DNA of 64,000 bases from Nocardia sp. CC227C (GTDB lineage: Bacteria; Actinomycetota; Actinomycetes; Mycobacteriales; Mycobacteriaceae): NCBI RefSeq assembly GCF_030767025.1, contig NZ_JASITE010000012.1:1-64000 (forward strand), given 5' to 3'. Within the stretch, counting starts at the first letter, position 1. Every line of letters starts with the position of its first letter. Shown in pieces: positions 36,723 through 44,302 of this stretch. The notes under the pieces were generated by a model that was given only the letters and a program-made list of their open reading frames with translations, was not told where the DNA came from and did no database searches. Both the position numbers and the translations under genes were made by a program.

Positions 36723-37783
36723 ACACACCATCTCCCCGCTGGCGACGTGCGGTCGTCGCGCTGGTCTGCGCGGTGGTCACCGCACTGTCGGGGGCGTGCG
36801 GTTTCGATCCGGCCGAGGTGCCCGTGCCCGGCGCGGCCGTCGCCGGGCCGACCTACGAGATCCACATCGAATTCGCCAATGCGCTCAATCTGCCCGCCCA
36901 GGCCAAGGTGATCGCCAACGGCGCGAAGATCGGCAGCCTGCGCTCGGTCGGCGTCGTCGATCCGTCGGCGGCGGGTCCGGGGCGGATCGACGCCGTGGTC
37001 GAGATCTCCAGTGCGGTGCGGCTGCCGATGCGTACCACCGCGCAGCTGCGGCAGAACACACTGCTCGGCGATGTGTACATCGGACTGAGCACGCCGCCGG
37101 GCGAGACCGGCGCGACCATTCCACCCGGCGGCACCATCCCGCTGGAGCGGACCCAGCCCGCCCTCCAGGTGGAGGATCTGCTCGCGGCACTGTCCACCTT
37201 CGTGGGCGGCGGTACGCCGCAGCGGATTCAGGACATCGTCGAACAGGCCAACGCCGTACTGCCCGCCGCGCCCGAGGAGACGGCGCGCATCGCCGACCGG
37301 CTGGGCACCGACGTGCGCGATATCGCCGGCGACCTGGATGCCGTCGACCGGTTCCTGGACGGCTTCGAACGCAATCTCGAAGCGGTGCTGGCCAATCCGC
37401 GCGAACTCGGGACACTGCTGAGCGAGCGGGGCTCCCGGGAGCTGCCCGCGGATGTGCGGTCACTGGTGTACACCCTCGGCATCCTCAGCTCACTCGGCGT
37501 GATCGGGCAGTCGCTGCTGTGGACCGCGCCGCTGCTGCGCGCCGGTGACGCCGCCGCCAAGGCTTTCGTCCCATTGCTGCTGGGCGGCAATCCGCTCGAC
37601 CTCAGCGCGCCGTCCAACCTGAACCGCCTGGTGGCGCTGCTGCGCGACAAGATCATTCCCTTCGTGGAGCGCGGGCCGACAGTGAATGTCACCGGAATAC
37701 AGGTGGAGGGCGCACCGCTGCCCGCCGAGGAGCGGATCGACGGGATCGTCCGGGCGCTGCGCATGATCGGAATGGTCCGATGA
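36719..37783 (+). CDS. mceE: Mce protein E, lipoprotein (LprK type)
   Basis: 354-residue Mce subunit with a lipoprotein signal: basic start, hydrophobic helix and lipobox LSGAC with Cys at about residue 27. This is the usual feature of the fifth Mce gene. The MCE domain follows (NLPAQAKVIANGAKIGSLRSV, LLGDVYIGL). The GTG start overlaps the mceD stop (GTGA) and is preferred over the long upstream open frame. Confidence 0.9.
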   Translation: MNTPSPRWRRAVVALVCAVVTALSGACGFDPAEVPVPGAAVAGPTYEIHIEFANALNLPAQAKVIANGAKIGSLRSVGVVDPSAAGPGRIDAVVEISSAVRLPMRTTAQLRQNTLLGDVYIGLSTPPGETGATIPPGGTIPLERTQPALQVEDLLAALSTFVGGGTPQRIQDIVEQANAVLPAAPEETARIADRLGTDVRDIAGDLDAVDRFLDGFERNLEAVLANPRELGTLLSERGSRELPADVRSLVYTLGILSSLGVIGQSLLWTAPLLRAGDAAAKAFVPLLLGGNPLDLSAPSNLNRLVALLRDKIIPFVERGPTVNVTGIQVEGAPLPAEERIDGIVRALRMIGMVR

Positions 37784-38751
37784 GGGCGAAAACCCTGCTC
37801 TCCCTGACGAGCATCCTCACCATCCTGGTCGTGGGAAGTGCCTATCTGGCCTTCGGCGTGGTGCGGGTGACCTGGTTCTCCGAGCAGGTGCACGCCACCA
37901 TGTACGTGCCGGAGTCCGGTGGGCTGCTGCCGCGGTCGAAGGTGCTGCTGTCGGGGGTGGAGGTCGGCCGGATCACCGCGGTCGAGCATGTGCCGGGGGC
38001 GGTGGAGGTGCGCTTCCGCGTCGATGCGGACCACCCGATTCCCACCGCCAGCGCCGTGCGGATCGAGGGGTTGTCCGGACTCGGCGAGTCCTATCTGCTC
38101 TTCGACCCGCCCTCGGCCGAGGGGCCGTACCTGAGCGACGGGCAGGTGGTGCGGGCGACGAAGATCAGTGCTCCGGTGTCGATTCCGGATATCGCCCGGA
38201 CCACCACCGAACTGCTGCGGCAGCTGGACCCGACGGCGCTGGCCTCCATCGTCGAGACCTTCACCGAGGCGACCGAGAACACCGAGGCGGTGATTCCGCA
38301 GCTGTCCCGGGCCACGGATCTGCTGGCGGCGACGCTGCTGGCCCGCACCGACGTGATCCGGCAGTTGCTCATCGCGCTACAGGCCAATGCGAGCGATATG
38401 GCGTGGTCGGGTCCGGCGCTCATCCAGGCGTCGGAGCCCTGGGCGGAATTCGGGCCCCGGGTCATCGATGTGGCCGACTCCATCGCCCGCGTCATCCGCG
38501 CGGGCAATCTGCCCGAATCCTTTCTGGTGGAGGATCCCGACACCATCGGCCTCGCGCCTTTCCTGCGGGAGCTCACCGTGCGCGTCGACCGGATGGGACC
38601 CGAACTGGCCCCGCTGATTCCGCTGCTGGAACCGGTGCTGGCGCTGGCGCCGCCGCTGGTGAGCCAGCTCGATCTCGGCAGCCTGATCGCCCAGGCGCTG
38701 CATGCCACCACTCCCGACGGCACGCTGCGCCTGCGGATAACCGTCAATTGA
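37780..38751 (+). CDS. mceF: Mce protein F
   Basis: 323-residue Mce subunit that completes the A-F set. It has an N-terminal helix (LTSILTILVVGSAYLAFGVV), an MCE domain (LLPRSKVLLSGVEVGRITAV, IEGLSGLGESYLLF), and a helical C-terminal part. Its ATG overlaps the mceE stop. At 323 residues it is shorter than many MceF proteins (often over 400), because the usual Pro-rich tail is absent. Confidence 0.88.
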   Translation: MRAKTLLSLTSILTILVVGSAYLAFGVVRVTWFSEQVHATMYVPESGGLLPRSKVLLSGVEVGRITAVEHVPGAVEVRFRVDADHPIPTASAVRIEGLSGLGESYLLFDPPSAEGPYLSDGQVVRATKISAPVSIPDIARTTTELLRQLDPTALASIVETFTEATENTEAVIPQLSRATDLLAATLLARTDVIRQLLIALQANASDMAWSGPALIQASEPWAEFGPRVIDVADSIARVIRAGNLPESFLVEDPDTIGLAPFLRELTVRVDRMGPELAPLIPLLEPVLALAPPLVSQLDLGSLIAQALHATTPDGTLRLRITVN

Positions 38752-38767
38752 CAGACAGGAGTCCGTC

Positions 38768-39361
38768 ATGACCGTCGACCTGAACAAGCGCACCGACTCC
38801 CGACGCCGACGCGAATCCACCGGGGCGCGACCGGCTCCGCGTTCGGTGGCCATTCCGCTGACCACGCTGCGCTGGGCCGCCGCAGTGGCGGTGGTCACGG
38901 TGGTGGCCGTCGCGCTCGGGGTGCTACTGCTGCTGGCGCGCAACGACATCGCCGAACGCGACGCGGTCGCCGCCGACGACGTCCGCGCCGAACAGGTGGC
39001 CACCGACTACGCCGTGGGGGCGTCCACGGTGAACTTCGCCGACTTCAACGCCTGGGTGGTGCGGCTGAAGAACAACACCGCGCCCGCGCTGGCAAACAAG
39101 TTCGACGCCAGCGCCCCGGCCCTACAGGAGATCATCACCCCGCTGCGGTGGACCTCGACCGCCATGCCCATCACGGCCAAGGTGGTGTCGGAGTCCGGTG
39201 GCGTCTACAAGGTCAATGTCTTCGTCAATGTCAGCTCCACCAACGCCCAGAACCCCGATGGGGCGCAGACGACGGTGACCTACAACGTCACCGTCGACCG
39301 CAATGCCGACTGGAAGGTCACCGATGTGGGCGGCATGGAGGGCGCGCTGCCGCTGAAGTGA
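38768..39361 (+). CDS. Mce-associated membrane protein (Mam type)
   Basis: 197-residue bitopic protein. It has a basic cytoplasmic start (KRTDSRRRREST), one membrane helix (about residues 35-58) and an external NTF2-like domain (GASTVNFADFNAWVVRLKNNTAPALANKFDASAPALQ, described in full by its position at residues 80-116). This layout matches Mce-associated (Mas/Mam) proteins, which stabilise the Mce complex. It lies 16 bases after mceF and ends 3 bases before a convergent hydrolase gene. Confidence 0.85.
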   Translation: MTVDLNKRTDSRRRRESTGARPAPRSVAIPLTTLRWAAAVAVVTVVAVALGVLLLLARNDIAERDAVAADDVRAEQVATDYAVGASTVNFADFNAWVVRLKNNTAPALANKFDASAPALQEIITPLRWTSTAMPITAKVVSESGGVYKVNVFVNVSSTNAQNPDGAQTTVTYNVTVDRNADWKVTDVGGMEGALPLK

Positions 39362-39364
39362 GGG

Positions 39365-40258
39365 CTATTCCGGGACAGCGCTGTTCGACGGTTCACAGCG
39401 GGCGGCGAAGGCGAGTATCCGGGCCGCGACCCGCTGCGGAATCTCGTAGAACACCCCGTGCCCCCGGCCGGGGTACACCTCGGTCTCGGCGGTCGCGATG
39501 TTCTCGACGATCCTGCGGGTGGCCACCTCGGCATCGGTGACCAGGGAGTCGCCGCCGAACACCACCAGTGTCGGCACCGTGATCGCCCGCAGCTCGGCGT
39601 CTTTCAGCACCCGCGCCCAGCCGATCCGCATGCGGTAGCGCAGGGCCGCCTTGGCGACCGCGAACTCCTGCTCGGTCACCTCGACCCCGGGGCTGAGCCA
39701 CGCCATCATCTTTCGCATATTCGCGTCCGAGCGTCCGCCCATCCCGAAGCGGATCATCTTCAGCAGTACGCTCCACTTCGGCTTGGTGAACATCCCGCCG
39801 GGCTCGACGAGCGTCACGCTGGCCAGCCGCCCCGCATCGTGCAGCGCCACCAGACTCGCATGCCACGCTCCGTGCGAATACCCCACCAGATGCACGCGCT
39901 CCAGCCCCAGCCCCGCCAGCACCTCGTTCACCCACACCGCGAAGTCCGCGTCCCGGGTCAGCGGTGCCGTCTGCACACTCCGGCCCGCGGTGCCGATGGT
40001 GTCCAGCGCGTAGACCACCCGGTCACGAGCCAGATCCTCGATCACGTAATACCAGGCCAGGCCGTTGGACCCGACACCGTGCAGCAGCACGATCGGAATC
40101 CCGTCCCCCTCCCCCGACCACCGCACATGCGTCGACCCGAACGACGTCGCGATATCGGCCTGTGTGACCGGCAGCGGCCACAATCCCTCGGCCGCCTCGT
40201 ACATCTCCAGGTATTCCGCCCGCGCCGCGTCATTGGCGAATCGCCCGATCTTGGCCAT
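39365..40258 (-). CDS. Alpha/beta hydrolase
   Basis: 297-residue soluble hydrolase. It has the oxyanion motif LLHGVGSNG, nucleophile elbow VGYSHGAWHA, acid in VVFGGDSLV and histidine in PGRGHGVFYE. An N-terminal lead-in (RFANDAARAEYLEMYEAAE) resembles lipid or ester hydrolases of actinobacteria. GGAGGGGTGG sits just before the chosen ATG; the longer frame would read through the upstream inverted repeats. It is probably under a dedicated regulator that binds those repeats, but no regulator gene is adjacent. Confidence 0.85.
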   Translation of the reverse strand: MAKIGRFANDAARAEYLEMYEAAEGLWPLPVTQADIATSFGSTHVRWSGEGDGIPIVLLHGVGSNGLAWYYVIEDLARDRVVYALDTIGTAGRSVQTAPLTRDADFAVWVNEVLAGLGLERVHLVGYSHGAWHASLVALHDAGRLASVTLVEPGGMFTKPKWSVLLKMIRFGMGGRSDANMRKMMAWLSPGVEVTEQEFAVAKAALRYRMRIGWARVLKDAELRAITVPTLVVFGGDSLVTDAEVATRRIVENIATAETEVYPGRGHGVFYEIPQRVAARILAFAARCEPSNSAVPE

Positions 40259-40276
40259 GACCACCCCTCCATCATC

Positions 40277-40323
40277 GTTGATGATATCAACGTACCACGT
40301 ATTTGATATGATCGTACCATCAA
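40277..40323. promoter_or_regulatory. Paired inverted repeats before the hydrolase gene
   Basis: A perfect palindrome GTTGAT-GAT-ATCAAC (40277-40291) lies 18 bases before the hydrolase start. A second element with TTGAT/ATCAA arms (40303-40323) lies about 29 bases further on. The AT-rich content in a GC-rich genome and the repeated arm sequence suggest an operator overlapping the leftward promoter. Confidence 0.55.
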
Positions 40324-40458
40324 GCTCGGCGTCGCTCGAGCCTGTGAGAAGGCTCATGAAACGAGGCCGACATCTGGCCCACGCGACGCATATCAGCAAA
40401 TATCTAGCTACCGCCTATTCGGAGCGGCGATCTCATCGACTCGCACAGGGGAGTTCGA

Positions 40459-40833
40459 ATGCACAAGAAATCCGCAGTACTCGTCCTACTGGGCACGGCG
40501 GGCATCGCGACCGCCATCGGCAGCGGAACAGCCTCGGCCCTCACGGTGGACCCGCAGCCCGGCGCGGCATCGGTGACCCTGAACCAGGGCGAAGCCGCCG
40601 CCGTCGCGTCCATGAACTTGGGCCCCGCCCTCGCCCAGGTCGCCCTCCCGGGCTGGTCCCCCGCCGGAAGGAACGAGGTCGGCAATACGATCAGCAGCGA
40701 CGCCGCCGTCGCGGGGTCGATGCCCGGCGGCTGGATGCGCATCACCCTGCACGGACCCATCCAGATGCCGACCCAGGTATCGGTCTCCCGCCCCGCCACC
40801 GAGGCCGAGATGCAGCAGGCGGCCGGGTCATGA
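40459..40833 (+). CDS. Small secreted protein, unknown family
   Basis: 124-residue protein with a clear Sec signal peptide (start MHKKSAVLVLLGTAGIATAI, cleavage likely after TASA at residue 27). The mature part of about 97 residues is hydrophilic, without Cys, and holds NLGPALAQVALPGW and GGWMRITLHGPI. GGGAG is 7 bases before the ATG. Its stop overlaps the start of the next secreted protein (ATGA), so the two are made together. Function unknown. Confidence 0.75.
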   Translation: MHKKSAVLVLLGTAGIATAIGSGTASALTVDPQPGAASVTLNQGEAAAVASMNLGPALAQVALPGWSPAGRNEVGNTISSDAAVAGSMPGGWMRITLHGPIQMPTQVSVSRPATEAEMQQAAGS

Positions 40834-41108
40834 GGCGGCTCGGATACGGCCTGTTCGCCGCCGCGGCCATCGTGTCGGCGGTAGCGCTGTCCGCCGCGTC
40901 CGCCAACGCGGGCATCCCCGCGGGGGTCTACTGTGCCGGAGCGTTCTGCTACAACACCACCGACCAACCGCAGACCGTCACCGGCACCGAGGTATGCCCG
41001 AACGGCCCCCAATACGCCGTATCGGGCCTCATCCCCCCGCACGGCGCAGGCGCGGTCGGCGCCTTCGCCTGCCCGAACGGCGTTCAGCCCCAGGGCATTC
41101 TGTACTGA
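40830..41108 (+). CDS. Small secreted Cys-containing protein
   Basis: 92-residue protein with a signal peptide (cleavage likely after ASANA, about residue 28) and a mature region of about 64 residues with four Cys (YCAGAFCYN, EVCPN, FACPN), which could form two disulfides. It is co-translated with the preceding secreted protein. No family is recognised. It may be a surface or extracellular factor. Confidence 0.72.
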   Translation: MRRLGYGLFAAAAIVSAVALSAASANAGIPAGVYCAGAFCYNTTDQPQTVTGTEVCPNGPQYAVSGLIPPHGAGAVGAFACPNGVQPQGILY

Positions 41109-41204
41109 CGGCGACATCAACAGTGAGCCGGATCGGCGCGGTCGGCGCGGTCGTGATCTATCACTCGACGAATAAGTCCGCACCCCGACTCGAAGGAGTA
41201 CTCG

Positions 41205-41417
41205 GTGGTCGACAAACAGAACCGTCTCGACGAGCCGGATGATGACCTCGCCGACCTCGAAGAACCCACCATCGACGGACCCGAGCCGAGGACTGCCCGC
41301 GATTTCGTCGAAGACTCCCGCCCTGGTCCGGGTACGGCACCCGAGACACTGACGCCCTCCGGACCAGCCGTCACTGAAGCTGACGGTGGGTGGAGCGCCA
41401 CCGGCCCCGGAAACTGA
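41205..41417 (+). CDS. Small acidic hypothetical protein
   Basis: 70-residue, Asp/Glu/Pro-rich, probably disordered protein (LDEPDDDLADLEEPTIDGPE). The GTG start is supported by AAGGAG 6 bases upstream. Its middle (ARDFVEDSRPGPGTAPETLTP) is similar in plan to the next small gene (PQEFTEDAQAGQAPGEVPTEG), so the two may be diverged paralogues. Confidence 0.5.
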   Translation: MVDKQNRLDEPDDDLADLEEPTIDGPEPRTARDFVEDSRPGPGTAPETLTPSGPAVTEADGGWSATGPGN

Positions 41418-41620
41418 AGCCAGCAACGGACAGCCTCCACTCGTTGCGGGGGCTATCTGCCAGATCGGATGTGGCTCTGGCGAAGTCGATGAGGGGATAT
41501 CTGGGTTGCGGGAGCTGCGGCCTTCGTCCTCGTCGGCGTCGGGTGTTCGTCGCGTCGAACCAGTCCTCATCGACGCCGTCGACCGCCGATCAGTCTGGTG
41601 TACAGACCAACAGGAGCGAC

Positions 41621-41884
41621 ATGGTGCATAACCCCTACGACGATCCCGATCACGATTGGGAATCCCATCCGATCGTGCCCGACGGCACGCCCGTCACGCC
41701 ACAAGAGTTCACCGAAGATGCCCAAGCAGGCCAGGCGCCTGGTGAAGTCCCCACCGAAGGGCCGATCGCCGTTACTTCCGAACGTATTGAGAGCGGTATC
41801 GGCCCAGGAGCCGTCCGGATCGGTGAGAACCAGCGCGTTTCTCGATCGCGGCACGCGTGGTTAACGCGGCATACACGGCGCTGA
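41621..41884 (+). CDS. Small acidic hypothetical protein, possible paralogue
   Basis: 87-residue protein starting MVHNPYDDPDHDWESHP, with a PQEFTEDAQ segment and a basic tail (SRSRHAWLTRHTRR). AGGAG lies 4 bases before the ATG. It is preceded by about 200 bases with no clear gene. The basic end may derive from a frameshift or fusion, since the acidic style stops abruptly. No family is known. Confidence 0.45.
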   Translation: MVHNPYDDPDHDWESHPIVPDGTPVTPQEFTEDAQAGQAPGEVPTEGPIAVTSERIESGIGPGAVRIGENQRVSRSRHAWLTRHTRR

Positions 41885-41940
41885 ACAGCGGGCATCTACG
41901 ACGTGTGTTTGTCCCCCAATGGGGGACGCCCGGTTACGCA

Positions 41941-42244
41941 TCAAGAGCGAGAGCGGCCCTCATCCTCAGACTGGACGCCCGTGCTGCGCGTCACGGGCAC
42001 GCGGCGGGCTTCCTCGGCCAGCAGGCGCAGTTGCTGGGCCAGGTAGTCCGCCTCGTCGAGGGTCAGCTGTAGCCAGGTCTCTTCCGCGACGTGCAGTTCG
42101 ATGGCGTAGGACTCGATTCCACCGCCTGCGGTATCGGTGGATCTGCCAGCGTTCGGGCGGGTCGAGTGCTGCATCGACGTCTTCGAGGTGCTCATCGCAC
42201 CAGGAAGGGCATCGCGGCATCTCACCGGCCCCGGCATCGCTCAT
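41941..42244 (-). pseudogene. Frameshifted DUF6907-like small gene
   Basis: Two overlapping frames each carry half of one protein. The first begins MSDAGAGEMPRCPSWCDEHL and loses protein character after LEDVDAA. The second gives QHSTRPN, GGGIESYAIELHVAEETW and LTLDEADYLAQQLRLLAEEAR. Joined at about 42165-42180 they form a small CPSWC-x-H protein of the DUF6907-like type common in actinobacterial mobile regions. A one- or two-base indel explains the break. No good ribosome site is seen. Confidence 0.55.
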
Positions 42245-42341
42245 AGCAGCGAGCATACGCACACCGAGTCTTCACGGGAGCCGAGTTCGATTGGCACTGT
42301 TCGGAAACGAGGCCAGCGCAGGTCAGCCGCGTTTGGCAGGG

Positions 42342-42668
42342 TCAGCTTCTCGGGTCGTCCTCGATGACCAGCGTGCGGGAGGCGTCGCGTTCCGCGGGAT
42401 TGACCAGGATGGGGTGTAGTCAGCGCACCTCGGGAGCGGGCTGGTCACGGGGACCGGTCCAGTAGGTGTGCCAGTGGGCGCGCCGGATATGGGGCCAGAC
42501 CTTCGTCCCGGACGCCGCAGAGATTTCGGCGGCGTTCTTGCGGGCGGCGAAGAGCTTGGGCCCGATGTCGAATCCCACGTCGACCACCGTGCTGGGGGTG
42601 CGAGGCATGCGCCGTTTCTTGGGGCGGCTGAGCACTTCGGTTCTGATTCGGCACGGCCCAGATCGCAT
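42342..42668 (-). pseudogene. Gene remnant with nonsense codon (HIRRAHWH motif family)
   Basis: The frame reads TEVLSRPKKRRMPRTPST, then GTKVWPHIRRAHWHTYWTGP, then a TGA at 42420-42422, and continues LHPILVNPAERD and TLVIEDDPRS to a second stop. Homologues I remember from actinobacterial plasmids and islands have the same IRRAHWH-x-W-GPR block followed by W-x-PP-type residues, so TGA has probably replaced a TGG Trp codon. The N-terminal half is missing, so this is a truncated and interrupted copy. Confidence 0.5.
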
Positions 42669-42688
42669 GGGTTGAACACAGACGAAGA

Positions 42689-43432
42689 ATGGATCTCCGA
42701 CTGGAAATCTCGACGGCGGTTCGCCGGATCCGGCTTTCGGTACCGGATGTGGCGATCTACCGCGGTCGTCTGGCCCGCACCGATTGGCAAGTGATCGACG
42801 GCCTGCCGGTCACCACCGCTGCTCGCACGATCAGGGATCTCGCGGCGGTATCCACCGATGCCGGGCACCTCGCCTCGGTGGTACGGGATGTACTTGTGGG
42901 GTCTCTGGCATCAACCGGGGAGGTTGTTGAGGCACTGGCCGAACATGCCTTCATCTACGGGCACAGAGCCCTGGATGGGCAGGGGTTCCTCGACGCGCTC
43001 ATCGAACAGGCAGGAGTACCTGCCACCACCCGAGATCTCGCGCGTCGCGCGAATCTGGCGGATCTGGCACGAACGCTCACGCCGACAGTGTCTGCTGCCC
43101 GGCAGCAGGTCGACAGCGACACCTGGTCGGAGGTTTCGTCGATGCTCGAACGCGGACCAGCCCTGCAGAACCTGCGCTCGCTGCTCGCCGAGACTGCCGC
43201 GCAGAGCCTATTCAAGGTCAACAAAGACCTTCTAGCATCGAAACCGCGCCTGTACTCTTCCCTCTTCGACGAGTCGGCGCGGGCTGCACTCAGTGGGATC
43301 CGTGGCTTCGACCTCCTCGCCAATGTGGACGCGGATTCGCGTGTGGTGCGTTCCGGAGATGTCGATAAAGAAACCGGCGCACCCCCGCAGGCTGGCGGCA
43401 GCCATCCCGGCGACGCGACAGAGGAACCGTGA
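42689..43432 (+). CDS. AbiEi-like antitoxin, N-terminally truncated
   Basis: 247-residue product that matches the C-terminal domain of AbiEi-type (type IV toxin-antitoxin) regulators: VAIYRGRLARTDWQVIDGLPVTTAARTIRDLA, described here by its position at residues 22-53, followed by AGHLASVVRDVLVGSL. The usual N-terminal winged helix is absent, and the DNA upstream belongs to another broken gene. The C-terminal 100 residues are helical and end in a disordered tail. Its stop overlaps the start of an AbiEii-like fragment (GTGA), the usual order of this operon. Confidence 0.5.
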   Translation: MDLRLEISTAVRRIRLSVPDVAIYRGRLARTDWQVIDGLPVTTAARTIRDLAAVSTDAGHLASVVRDVLVGSLASTGEVVEALAEHAFIYGHRALDGQGFLDALIEQAGVPATTRDLARRANLADLARTLTPTVSAARQQVDSDTWSEVSSMLERGPALQNLRSLLAETAAQSLFKVNKDLLASKPRLYSSLFDESARAALSGIRGFDLLANVDADSRVVRSGDVDKETGAPPQAGGSHPGDATEEP

Positions 43433-43608
43433 GCATCTCATCGCGCGGACCGCAGGCCGTCCGGAAGAGCGTCACCGACCATCTGAAGAAGCACGCCGCA
43501 CAGTCCGGGGAGCCTTTCAATACGGTGAAGCGGCGGTTCGTCATGTCCCGGTTCCTGGCGCGGGTGTTCGAAGCCGACCCGCAAGGGTGTCGTACTTCGC
43601 GTTCATAG
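43429..43608 (+). pseudogene. AbiEii-like toxin remnant (first 59 codons)
   Basis: The frame starts at GTG and gives VRKSVTDHLKKHAAQSGEPF followed by RRFVMSRFLARVFEADPQG, which matches the N-terminus of AbiEii nucleotidyltransferase toxins. There the next residues would be WVLKGG and the catalytic G-S/D-x-D region. Here the frame runs into unrelated sequence and stops after CRTSRS. The catalytic domain is gone, so no active toxin is expected. Confidence 0.55.
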
Positions 43609-43962
43609 GAACTGAGGGCATACCTCCTGAATCGAGACCTCCATCCACTGCCTCGATACCTCGGGCGGGTGGTGCTCGTTCAGTGCGCTGCGAACAAGTG
43701 CCTCTGAGCGGCCCCCTTCGAGGTTGGCGCAGACGAACCAGGCGACTTGCATCGCGTTGTACTCACTCGTCGAAGGGTCGCCGGTCGGATTGAATTCGGC
43801 ATCCTGGGCGAGTAGACCCACCCGCTTCGCTTCGATGATGAAGCTTGTCTCGTCAGCATGGGCGGTGCCGGGGACCAGACACGCGGTCGCGACCCCGAGA
43901 GCGCCGAGCGCGCTGACGATGACAGTACGTTGGAAGAGCTTGTTCAAAGCATCCCTTGCCAT
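43603..43962 (-). CDS. DUF732-type secreted protein
   Basis: 119-residue exported protein. The signal peptide is at about residues 1-36 (cleavage after GTAHA). The mature part has the DUF732 pattern: FIIEAKRVGLLAQDAEF, a conserved Cys in VAWFVCANLEGG, and a second Cys near the C-terminus (QEVCPQFL), probably disulfide-bonded. The family is common in mycobacteria and nocardiae; its role is unknown. The gene looks intact although it lies between broken ones, and it overlaps the toxin remnant's last codons on the other strand. Confidence 0.75.
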   Translation of the reverse strand: MARDALNKLFQRTVIVSALGALGVATACLVPGTAHADETSFIIEAKRVGLLAQDAEFNPTGDPSTSEYNAMQVAWFVCANLEGGRSEALVRSALNEHHPPEVSRQWMEVSIQEVCPQFL

Positions 43963-44097
43963 GAGGATTGGACAGGTTCAGTACAGGATAGCCAGTGAAA
44001 ACGTTGTACAACAGCGCGTTTCGACATTTGGCCGTCTGGCTGCATGTGGATAGTGAGGTCGTTGGTGAAATCTGACGTCAAGCCGCTGCGGCCTGTA

Positions 44098-44302
44098 GGG
44101 ACCCGGTGCTGGCGGGAGATATCGACCGGTCGTTCGAGGAGTTTGCCTTTGTGGAACGACGCACCGTCGCGGACGAGCGCGACCAGGTGGGGTGCGTTTA
44201 CCGCGCGGGAGCCAGGCCCTTTGGCGACTTTCGTGCGCAAATGCACTGTGGCGAAGGCCGATTCGATCGGATTCGTAGTCCGCAGATGAATCCAGTGCTC
44301 GA
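44098..44302 (-). pseudogene. Second IS256-type transposase fragment
   Basis: A leftover C-terminal piece of a different IS256-family copy: EHWIHLRTTNPIES, ATVHLRTKVAKGPGSRA, then directly NAPHLVALVRDGASFHKGKL. About 20 residues present in the neighbouring copy (AGITMAYKLIEAAQARWRK) are deleted. The fragment ends abruptly at the inverted repeat of the neighbouring element, so that element probably inserted into or recombined with it. Confidence 0.65.
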
